64,000 nucleotides of DNA from Bacteroidota bacterium (GTDB lineage: Bacteria; Bacteroidota; Bacteroidia; B-17B0; Aurantibacillaceae). Shown here in pieces: positions 52,008 to 59,244 of the stretch; position 1 is the first letter of the stretch, and every line of letters begins with the position of its first letter. The notes below the pieces were generated by a model. The model was not told the DNA's origin, did no database searches, and was given only the letters and a program-made list of their open reading frames with translations. The stretch is from assembly GCA_013697245.1 (NCBI GenBank), contig JACCXH010000026.1:108033-172032 (forward strand). Direction: 5' to 3'. The position numbers were made by a program, and so were the translations under genes.

Positions 52008-55000
52008 ATGAAAAAATTTACACTTTACACTTTAAGTTTTCTCTTCTGTTTTCAGGTAGCCTTATCGCAAAGTAACGGCGCTAAATTATTACAGGAAGGT
52101 ATTCAGCTTTACCAGCAGGATAAAGGGAAAGAGGCCGTAGATAAACTTACCGAAGCGGGTGTTGAATTTAAAAATAATAGCGAATGGGGTAGTTATGCTA
52201 CTTGCCAGTGTGGACTCGCTAATATTTTATCGGGCTATCAATTATTTGATAAAGCAAATACTATTCTTAATACATCACTTCCTATTATAGAAAAGAACCT
52301 TACACAAAATGATCCTAAATTAGCAACTTGTTATTTAAATAAGGCCATTGTCGAACTCAATCAAAAAAATTTCACCATCGCGCTTAAATTTCTTCACAAA
52401 GGGTTTAGTATAAGAAAATCATTGTATGCCATTTCAGCTAACGAAAATTTAGAAGTGGTTTCTTTATTATCAAAAACTCATACCGATCTTAATAACCCTG
52501 ATAGTGCTATCCATTATAGTTCTATTCTTGAAAAAGAATTAATAAACCGACATGAAGGTGAAAGCTTAAGTATGGCAGATGTTTATAATACTAAAGGAAA
52601 CGCCTATGATATTAAAAAAGATTACACCAACGCCATACTTTACCATAGTAAAAGTTTAAGCATTCGCGAAAAAACAGCAGGCAGCACGTCGGGTGAAGTA
52701 GCCTATTCATTGGGTAATTTAGCTTTAGCGTATCAAAGTAAAGGCGATTATGAAAACGCCGAAAAAAACGGACTGAAAAGTTACGAGATAAGAAAAAAAT
52801 TATTCGTACCAAATGATGAACAAACACAATTGTCTGTTTTCAACATGGCTTCCTTATATAGTGAAATGGGGGATTGGCAAAAAGCAACGCTTTTTTATGA
52901 ATTACAAAAAAGTTACATTGCAAAATCAACTATTAAATCAGAATTAGCAGATTATAAATTGAATTACGGAACCGCACAAATACTTTCTGAACAAAATATT
53001 TCTGCAGGAATAGAAAACCTCAAAGAAGCAGTCACTTTATATTCCTCTTCCAAAGAACCCAATGCTGCTAAACTGGCAACCTGTTATCAAAATTTGGCTG
53101 TAGCATACACAGACTATGCAGATTATGAACAAGCGAAAGTATACAACGAAAAATCGGCAGCTATTAAAAAACAATTGGGAATTTCTGATCCGGAAAGCCA
53201 ACTTAATGCCGGCAATATTTTCTTTTACCAAGGTAATACTACAAAAGCTATATATGCCTACAGCCAGGCATTAATGTTGTACGAAAAAAAATATGGTTAC
53301 GGGCACCACAAACACATAACAGCTATTGAAAATATAGCCGAGGCTACTACAAAAATAAATGCTGCCGCAGCTAATCAGGTTTATAAATACCTTCTTGATA
53401 TTTATAAAAATGATGAGTTAAAGCAAGCCAATGTGCTTGCTAAAATAGGAAGCGTTTATCTTGTTTATTCACAATTTGATACGGCCCGTATTTTTTACGA
53501 TAAAGCAAAGCGGATCTATAAAAAGAAAAACGATGCGGCCGGACTTGTAAATTTGAGAAATCAGGAAGGTGTTTTGGCTATGGGGCAAAATAATTTCGTT
53601 GAGGCTGAAAAAATATTTTTAGAAATTATTAATCTAAATGGAAATAAAAAGAACAGTTATTTTAATTGCAAAACACATAACAACCTGGCTTTAGTGCAGT
53701 ACGAGCAACAATTATTTGATAAAGCTATACAGTCCTCAAACAATGCCATCGCTCTTAATGTAAACACTAGTGGCCAGTTGCAGTTTAAGGATGAAAACCT
53801 TAGAAGTAAAAAAATACTTTTTAAATCAACGGCTAAACAAGCCTTGCTCAAAAAAAATGCAACTGATCTAAAAATAGCCCTTAAGCAATACAACGACCTA
53901 AAGAATTCAAACAAAGAAAAAGAAACAGTAGATGAGTTCTCTTTAAAAATGGGAACCAAAAACGATGAATATAAACTAAATGTGATCGCTTTAATGATTT
54001 GCAACGAACTTTTTAAAAACACGAAAGATGAAACCTATTTATACAATGCCGCCGAAATTACAGAAGATTGTAAAAGTGTTATGATCAAAAAAGCCCTTAA
54101 AGATATTGATTGCAAAAAATTAAGTGGCGTTCCTCAAGATCTGATAGTAGCCGAACGCAAAACTATTGAACAATGTGAACAACTGGCGCAGTCGCTAAAC
54201 ATGAATGAACTAACAGAAGAAGACGGCATACGATTTAGTAATAAGCTAAAAGAATTGTATGCACAGGAAGATAGTATTAAACTGGTCATAAAAAATAAAT
54301 ACCCGAAATATGATCAATTGCGAAACGCTCAAAAATCAGACACTAAAACTATTCAACAAAAATTAGCGGCCAATGATGCCATTATTAATTTTATTTATAA
54401 TGCCGAATTTTCAGCCGCTATTATAATTTCCAATAAAAGAATTGATCTTGTTGAATTAAAAAATAACAAGGGTTCAGAAGAAAATATTACTGCCTACCGC
54501 GATGGAATTACCGTTAATGATTATAACATTATAGCAGATAATGCTTATGGGCTATACAAAAATATGTTTTCAAAAATTGACAGTATTTTAAAGCAATTAC
54601 AGATCAAAAAAATTACTATTGTTCCCGACGGCCCATTATTCTTTTTTCCATTTGAAAGTATGGTTAAAACAAAACCAAAACCAAGCGACAATTTTTCTTC
54701 ACTCGATTATCTTATCAAATCTTATGAGGTAAATTATCTTTACGCCGCGTCGCTTGCGCTTACTCAAGATCAAGCACAGTCTGATGCTTCAAAAGATTAT
54801 ATTGCTATAGCTCCGGTTTTTTCTGAAAAAAATGAAGTAGCGCAAACGCGTAATGTTGTTTTTAAATCGGAAATTTTCGGGAAGAAAAAACGTTCTTTTT
54901 TAGCGGATGGCACTTTCATAAATCCATTGCCGGGCACATTGGAAGAAGTAGACGCGGTAAGTAAACACCTGATTGAGAAAGGGCAAAAATGCACCGTATT

Positions 55001-55481
55001 AAAATTTAATATGGCCAATGAGAAAAATATTAAAGAAGCCAATTTGCAGGATTACAAAATTATTCATTTTGCCACCCATGGTTTTGTGAATGAAGACCGA
55101 CCTAATTTTTCGGGATTAATTTTAGCACAGAATGGCGATACGGAGGATAATATTTTATTTGCCTCTGAGATCTATAATTTATCACTCAATGCCGATCTTG
55201 TTGCTTTGAGTGCTTGCCAAACCGGATTAGGAACCGTATCAGAAGGAGAAGGGTTAATTGGTCTATCGAGGGGATTTATGTATGCAGGGGCAAAAAACCT
55301 GTTAGTTTCGTTATGGCCGGTAAGTGATGAAGGTACTTCTACACTTATGGTAGATTTTTTTAGCAACCCTAACAAAACCGGGTACAGTAGTTCTTTACAA
55401 AGATCTAAATTAAGCCTTATTGCTAAGCCTGATCTGGCAAGCCCGTTTTATTGGGCACCATTTATTTTAATAGGAAAATAA
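52008..55481 (+). CDS. Exported TPR-CHAT (caspase-like) protein
   Basis: This encodes 1157 residues. The signal peptide is MKKFTLYTLSFLFCFQVALSQ. About ten TPR units cover residues 25-600 (for example DVYNTKGNAYDIKKDYTNAI, VAYSLGNLALAYQSKGDYEN). A helical region follows, and a C-terminal CHAT domain (about 850-1157) begins around KKITIVPDGPLFFFPFES. The catalytic pair is intact: H1024 in IIHFATHGF and C1070 in ALSACQTGLG, followed by EGEGLIGLSRGFMYAGA and LVSLWPVSDEGT. CHAT is a clan CD cysteine peptidase related to caspases and separases. Cleavage targets are unknown; the signal peptide puts it outside the cytoplasm, unlike CRISPR-associated TPR-CHAT. Divergent from a T9SS cargo gene. Confidence 0.93.
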   Translation: MKKFTLYTLSFLFCFQVALSQSNGAKLLQEGIQLYQQDKGKEAVDKLTEAGVEFKNNSEWGSYATCQCGLANILSGYQLFDKANTILNTSLPIIEKNLTQNDPKLATCYLNKAIVELNQKNFTIALKFLHKGFSIRKSLYAISANENLEVVSLLSKTHTDLNNPDSAIHYSSILEKELINRHEGESLSMADVYNTKGNAYDIKKDYTNAILYHSKSLSIREKTAGSTSGEVAYSLGNLALAYQSKGDYENAEKNGLKSYEIRKKLFVPNDEQTQLSVFNMASLYSEMGDWQKATLFYELQKSYIAKSTIKSELADYKLNYGTAQILSEQNISAGIENLKEAVTLYSSSKEPNAAKLATCYQNLAVAYTDYADYEQAKVYNEKSAAIKKQLGISDPESQLNAGNIFFYQGNTTKAIYAYSQALMLYEKKYGYGHHKHITAIENIAEATTKINAAAANQVYKYLLDIYKNDELKQANVLAKIGSVYLVYSQFDTARIFYDKAKRIYKKKNDAAGLVNLRNQEGVLAMGQNNFVEAEKIFLEIINLNGNKKNSYFNCKTHNNLALVQYEQQLFDKAIQSSNNAIALNVNTSGQLQFKDENLRSKKILFKSTAKQALLKKNATDLKIALKQYNDLKNSNKEKETVDEFSLKMGTKNDEYKLNVIALMICNELFKNTKDETYLYNAAEITEDCKSVMIKKALKDIDCKKLSGVPQDLIVAERKTIEQCEQLAQSLNMNELTEEDGIRFSNKLKELYAQEDSIKLVIKNKYPKYDQLRNAQKSDTKTIQQKLAANDAIINFIYNAEFSAAIIISNKRIDLVELKNNKGSEENITAYRDGITVNDYNIIADNAYGLYKNMFSKIDSILKQLQIKKITIVPDGPLFFFPFESMVKTKPKPSDNFSSLDYLIKSYEVNYLYAASLALTQDQAQSDASKDYIAIAPVFSEKNEVAQTRNVVFKSEIFGKKKRSFLADGTFINPLPGTLEEVDAVSKHLIEKGQKCTVLKFNMANEKNIKEANLQDYKIIHFATHGFVNEDRPNFSGLILAQNGDTEDNILFASEIYNLSLNADLVALSACQTGLGTVSEGEGLIGLSRGFMYAGAKNLLVSLWPVSDEGTSTLMVDFFSNPNKTGYSSSLQRSKLSLIAKPDLASPFYWAPFILIGK

Positions 55482-55518
55482 AAAAAAATCCCGTTGCTAT
55501 GTCAACAGGATTTTTTTT
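55482..55518. terminator. Bidirectional terminator between convergent genes
   Basis: An A-run, TCCcGTTG, loop CTATGT, CAACaGGA and a T8 run, with one mismatch. T-runs on both strands serve the TPR-CHAT gene and the convergent barrel gene. Confidence 0.85.
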
Positions 55519-55549
55519 ATTGTACTCTTTTATAAGTTTTAGATCTTGT

Positions 55550-56419
55550 TTAATCGCTCAGGTAAAAACCCGCACGTATCCCGAATGCTAAGATCGAGGA
55601 TTTTACAACTACATCTTTATTTACATAAGATACGCCTGAACTACCGGGTAAATAAGTACTTACGCTTATCGTGCTTTGCATAGTTCTCCACTTTACATAA
55701 GGTGCGAAATAAAATCCATTATCTTTTCCTAAATAAATTACCGATTCAAGTTTCAAACCAATACCATCTAAAAATTCTTTCTTATTTTTTAATTTATCAA
55801 AAGTAAGAGAGTTTTGCATGACAAACGTTTTTACATTGGCATTATAATGAATTCCTAATCCATATGAAAGATAAGAACTTGCAGCATTGTATATGCGGCT
55901 ACTATCACTGTCGTAAGTTAGGTTGCTATTACCCGGACCAAAATAAGTGTAGCCAACTTGCCCTCCAAAAAAGATACCTTTTCCACCAAAACCAAGTTTC
56001 ATGTCAAGAACATCAAAATCAGATCCTCTTGGCGGATCTTTAGTATAGTTTGGAAAGTTCTTTTGTGATTTTCTCATTTTTTCATTTACCCAGTTAGGTT
56101 CTTTATTTGTTGCAAGATCGTAAGCATAAATTGCAAATGCATATACCAAACCGCCAAGATTGGCATCGTAAAAAACATGCTCAGAGTTTTTGCCAAACCA
56201 TACATCAAGGTTACTTGGAATAATGTAATCTTTATATTCTTTGGCTGATGCCGAAGAATTTTGTGGGTATGCAACGTAAGCAGGATTAAATCTTGTAAAA
56301 CCCATTCTGTAACCAATCTTTAAAACCCTGCTATCTTCCAGATCTATCTGACCTGGCGAATGAAAACCTGTAAAAAGAAAAAACGAAAGGCATAGAATAT
56401 GGGATATTTTATTTTTCAT
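55550..56419 (-). CDS. Predicted outer-membrane beta-barrel protein
   Basis: This encodes 289 residues from ATG (MKNKISHILCLSFFLFTGFH signal); an upstream TTG in frame would overlap the -7 box and is rejected. The body has amphipathic strands (LKIGYRMGFTRF, GGKGIFFGGQVGYTYFG, YLSYGLGIHYNANV, GFYFAPYVKW) and a last strand ILAFGIRAGFYLSD. No named family was recognised. Operator pair C with a perfect -7 box lies upstream, so it belongs to the same control set as the T9SS cargo genes nearby. It may be a surface receptor or export pore; this is inference. Confidence 0.78.
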   Translation of the reverse strand: MKNKISHILCLSFFLFTGFHSPGQIDLEDSRVLKIGYRMGFTRFNPAYVAYPQNSSASAKEYKDYIIPSNLDVWFGKNSEHVFYDANLGGLVYAFAIYAYDLATNKEPNWVNEKMRKSQKNFPNYTKDPPRGSDFDVLDMKLGFGGKGIFFGGQVGYTYFGPGNSNLTYDSDSSRIYNAASSYLSYGLGIHYNANVKTFVMQNSLTFDKLKNKKEFLDGIGLKLESVIYLGKDNGFYFAPYVKWRTMQSTISVSTYLPGSSGVSYVNKDVVVKSSILAFGIRAGFYLSD

Positions 56420-56453
56420 TATATTTATTTTAATTGATTTATAATTTGTGATC

Positions 56454-56526
56454 CAAAGATATTGCAAACTCAAAGAAATTGCTATCCGTGCCAGTGGGTA
56501 TATTACATCTGTTTGCTAAGTATATT
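56454..56526 (-). promoter_or_regulatory. Operator pair C and -7 box of the beta-barrel gene
   Basis: Copies ATCCGTGCCAGTGGGTATAT (from 56484) and ATCTGTTTGCTAAGTATATT (from 56507, one base shorter inside), 23 bp apart. Then 22 bp to TATCTTTG (minus strand, 56454-56461), a perfect -7 box. Confidence 0.75.
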
Positions 56527-56553
56527 TTAAACAAAAAATAAACTCTTAGAATT

Positions 56554-56587
56554 AAAAAGGGTGAAGTTTTTGCTTCAACCCTTTAAT
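56554..56587 (-). terminator. Intrinsic terminator after the 516-residue protein gene
   Basis: AAAAGGGTGAAG, loop TTTTTG, CTTCAACCCTTT, with one bulged base and a T5 run on the minus strand. Confidence 0.75.
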
Positions 56588-56604
56588 TTATTTCATTGAT
56601 CTTT

Positions 56605-58155
56605 TTAATCCATAACAACTTTTCCGAACCAGAAAACTTTTCCGGGTTTATCAACTCCTAAATATACCTGCGAACCATCATCTGGATTAGTAATAAGAGG
56701 GTAATTATTTTGAAGATAATATTTGGGTTTATCTTTTACAGTGCCAAACCTAGTAAAATCACTAATATCGCCTGTAGCTAAATTTATTTTAGCAACACTT
56801 GGATAATATAAACCTTTTAGTTTGCTGTCTCCAACTTCCTCTTTCCAGCCACATAATTCCCAAACAGTCCAAAAAACCGATCCATTAGACGCTTGAACAA
56901 ATTGATTTGTAGCTCTTGATTTAGAGGCCGTATTTACCTCTTCTAAACGCACACCATATTGCGCCTTCAATTTGCCGGCATTATCAAAATAAAACATTAA
57001 CACGTCCTTAAATTCGGCTTCCTTGAAGTTTTGGCCACAAAGAAATAACGATCCGTCTGATGTAACATTTGCTCTTACAAGACGAAACCTTTTTCCATTA
57101 TAAGCAGGATTTTTGCTTTGAGAAGCCGGCTTTTTCAATTTCGCTTCAAATTCGTCCATGTCGGTTGTTGTAATATAATCCACTTTATCCTTGGTTATTT
57201 TAGCCAACTGGTAAAATTTCCATTTTGTTTCGTCGGGCGCCTTTGATGATGTCTCCTCGTTAGCAGGCCCAACAAAATATAAACTTCCGTTTTTTGCTAT
57301 CACAGATTCAACATTCCAAGCGCTTTTTAAAACCTTAATATCTACCGTATTAACTATTTTGCCTTCTCTTGATACACGCCACATTTGAAAATTAGTAGCA
57401 GCTTCTTTATTTTTTTTATCCGGATTTCCTGCAAACATAAAACACATGTCTGATCTAGATATATCTTCTTCACTTACATCTTCGTCTTCATCAGCTTCAT
57501 CAACCTCTGCCGGAATTACAAACGATTTAGTTAAATATTTTGGAGTAGTAAATGTGCGTCTATCCATTATTTCTATCTTTAAGTCTTTGTCGATCTTCAT
57601 TAGTATAAATTCGTTAGGGTTAGCTCCTTTTCCGAACGCAACAATTACTAAAGCAATCACGGAACCTGTTTCGTCATCTTCAAACTTTTTAACCAGCATA
57701 TAACTATTACCCTCGTCATCTTTTGGTTTTATTTTATCAAGAAGTGTTACTTTTTTAGTATAACGGCCGTTAAACCAGCTCCAGTTGTACTCTACCAGTT
57801 TTTTTCTAAGTACCATTTTACCAAGCATACCCGGTTCTACAGTTATCCCTTCTACAGAATATTTCTCACCTTTGTAGCGTTTGTTTTTGTACAATTGTTC
57901 TGCACCTTCTTCTGTTTTTATAAAGTTGTAGTCTTTATCAAAAATATAATTCTGATATTTGATCTTGCCATTGTTTCCATTATTTGTTATAAATGAAAGC
58001 GTTGTGGTTTTGTCTTTTGGATCAGTTGTTACAAGATCTAAAAAGCCTCTTTTTGCTTTTCTGTCCACCTCATAAGTTTTTTCGAGTACTAGTTTTTGCG
58101 CCAGGCCTGTAAAGGGAAGCGTAAGTAGTAGTGCGTAGGATAATAATTTTTTCAT
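56605..58155 (-). CDS. Large secreted protein of unknown function (beta-propeller-like)
   Basis: This encodes 516 residues. The signal peptide is MKKLLSYALLLTLPFTGLAQ. The body alternates strands and short loops with repeated blocks such as FQMWRVSREGKIVNTVDIKV, GSLYFVGPANEET, GSLFLCGQNFKEAEFKDVLM and GSVFWTVWELCGWKEE. Each has a [GN]-G-S-[LV]-[YF]-[FL] strand, as in a beta-propeller. An acidic loop (EVDEADEDEDVSEEDISRS) occurs near residue 230. No T9SS tail and no recognised family. It has its own terminator and operator pair D. Confidence 0.78.
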   Translation of the reverse strand: MKKLLSYALLLTLPFTGLAQKLVLEKTYEVDRKAKRGFLDLVTTDPKDKTTTLSFITNNGNNGKIKYQNYIFDKDYNFIKTEEGAEQLYKNKRYKGEKYSVEGITVEPGMLGKMVLRKKLVEYNWSWFNGRYTKKVTLLDKIKPKDDEGNSYMLVKKFEDDETGSVIALVIVAFGKGANPNEFILMKIDKDLKIEIMDRRTFTTPKYLTKSFVIPAEVDEADEDEDVSEEDISRSDMCFMFAGNPDKKNKEAATNFQMWRVSREGKIVNTVDIKVLKSAWNVESVIAKNGSLYFVGPANEETSSKAPDETKWKFYQLAKITKDKVDYITTTDMDEFEAKLKKPASQSKNPAYNGKRFRLVRANVTSDGSLFLCGQNFKEAEFKDVLMFYFDNAGKLKAQYGVRLEEVNTASKSRATNQFVQASNGSVFWTVWELCGWKEEVGDSKLKGLYYPSVAKINLATGDISDFTRFGTVKDKPKYYLQNNYPLITNPDDGSQVYLGVDKPGKVFWFGKVVMD

Positions 58156-58202
58156 GTTTTTTTTGTTTAAGGTTTATGTTATTGGTTTAATAATTTATTC
58201 AT

Positions 58203-58276
58203 CAAAGTTGCAGGATTTGCGGTGTTGCAGCAATCCGTAGGTTTAGGTATATGGCATCCGTAGTAGTAGGTATATT
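58203..58276 (-). promoter_or_regulatory. Operator pair D and -7-like box
   Basis: Copies ATCCGTAGGTTTAGGTATAT (from 58233) and ATCCGTAGTAGTAGGTATAT (from 58256), 23 bp apart. Then 22 bp to CAACTTTG (minus strand, 58203-58210), one base from TAnnTTTG. Confidence 0.75.
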
Positions 58277-58524
58277 TATGTTTTTTTTACGCCGGTTTGA
58301 TGATAGAAGCCGGGGATTAGTTCCGCTGCAATAGCGTATTTTAGTAGACCCACAAGTGTTTTTGTGGCTGTTTTTTTTAAGATGTGCTTGCGGTGTGTTT
58401 CAACCGTACGAATACTTAATTGAAGTCTATCTGCAATGGATTGTGAGCTGTGCTCTTCAAGGATGAGTAAAAGGATCTCTTTTTCTCTTTTTGTAATTCC
58501 GGAACTTAATGGAGTTGATATCAT
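58276..58524 (-). CDS. Orphan LuxR-type DNA-binding protein
   Basis: This encodes 82 residues, essentially only a GerE/LuxR helix-turn-helix: ITKREKEILLLILEEHSSQS, then IADRLQLSIRTVETHRKHIL and ATKTLVGLLKYAIAAEL. There is no receiver or sensor domain. The recognition helix region is nearly the same as in the response regulator encoded next door (RTVETHRKN, KTKTIVGLIKYAF), so both probably bind the same DNA. The perfect -7 box four nucleotides before its ATG argues that the short protein is complete, not a broken gene. Its promoter has operator pair E, suggesting autoregulation. Confidence 0.85.
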   Translation of the reverse strand: MISTPLSSGITKREKEILLLILEEHSSQSIADRLQLSIRTVETHRKHILKKTATKTLVGLLKYAIAAELIPGFYHQTGVKKT

Positions 58525-58528
58525 GCAG

Positions 58529-58601
58529 CAAAATTACGGCTGCGAAAAAATAAAAAGGTCAGTAATACTAGGTATTTTTAATTGCGGAGTATTGGTATTT
58601 T
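58529..58601 (-). promoter_or_regulatory. Operator pair E and -7 box of the orphan LuxR gene
   Basis: Two weaker copies, GTCAGTAATACTAGGTATTT (from 58558) and ATTGCGGAGTATTGGTATTT (from 58581), again 23 bp apart. Then 21 bp to TAATTTTG (minus strand, 58529-58536), a perfect -7 box. The second copy overlaps the end of the response regulator gene. Confidence 0.65.
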
Positions 58602-59244
58602 AACCCATCAGGTTATGCTCAAAGGCATACTTAATTAGCCCAACAATTGTTTTTGTTTTTGTTTTTTCGATAATATTTTTGCGATGTGTTTCTACCGTTC
58701 GTGGGCTAATGAATAATTTTTCTGCAATATCAGCTGTTGTAAATTCCTCACAAACTAATTTAAGGATCTCTAATTCACGCGTAGTTAATTGATCCTTAGT
58801 TTCGGCTATGGAGTTTTTCTTTTTATTATGTTTAAGCATTAAGTTCATTACTTCATTGCTGTAATAAGTACCATCATCCATTATTTTATTTATTGCCGAA
58901 AGCAATTCCTGTTTGCCTGTATTCTTTAAAATATAACCTTCTGCTTCTGATTGAAGAATATCGTTAACAATTGCCGGATCGTTGAACATGGTTAATACCA
59001 GTACTTTTATATCTGGCATTTCTTTTTTAATGATCTTGGTAAGCTCTGTGCCCGTCATTCCGGGCATACTGATATCAGTAATAAGGAGGTTGACCTCATT
59101 TTTTCGGATATAAGATAACGCGTCCTCTCCATTTAATGCTTCATGCACAAAATTTAATTGCGTTTCTTTTTTTAATAATGATCTTACACCGTCAATGAAC
59201 ATTTGATGATCGTCAGCAATAACTATTTTTAATTCTTTATCCAT
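58600..59244 (-). CDS. NarL/FixJ-type response regulator
   Basis: This encodes 214 residues. The receiver domain (1-120) has the acidic pocket IADDHQM, phospho-acceptor D57 in LLITDISMPGMTG and Lys in the EGYILKNTGKQ segment. A LuxR-type HTH follows (about 145-210: LTTRELEILKLVCEEFTTAD, then ISPRTVETHRKNII). It is phosphorylated by the TPR kinase whose gene overlaps it by eight nucleotides. It is the best candidate for the activator that reads operator pairs A-E. Confidence 0.94.
   Translation of the reverse strand: MDKELKIVIADDHQMFIDGVRSLLKKETQLNFVHEALNGEDALSYIRKNEVNLLITDISMPGMTGTELTKIIKKEMPDIKVLVLTMFNDPAIVNDILQSEAEGYILKNTGKQELLSAINKIMDDGTYYSNEVMNLMLKHNKKKNSIAETKDQLTTRELEILKLVCEEFTTADIAEKLFISPRTVETHRKNIIEKTKTKTIVGLIKYAFEHNLMG

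Noticed and set aside
52008..55481. CRISPR-associated TPR-CHAT (Craspase-type) protease
   Set aside because: No type III effector or CRISPR array is nearby, and the signal peptide places the protein outside the cytoplasm.
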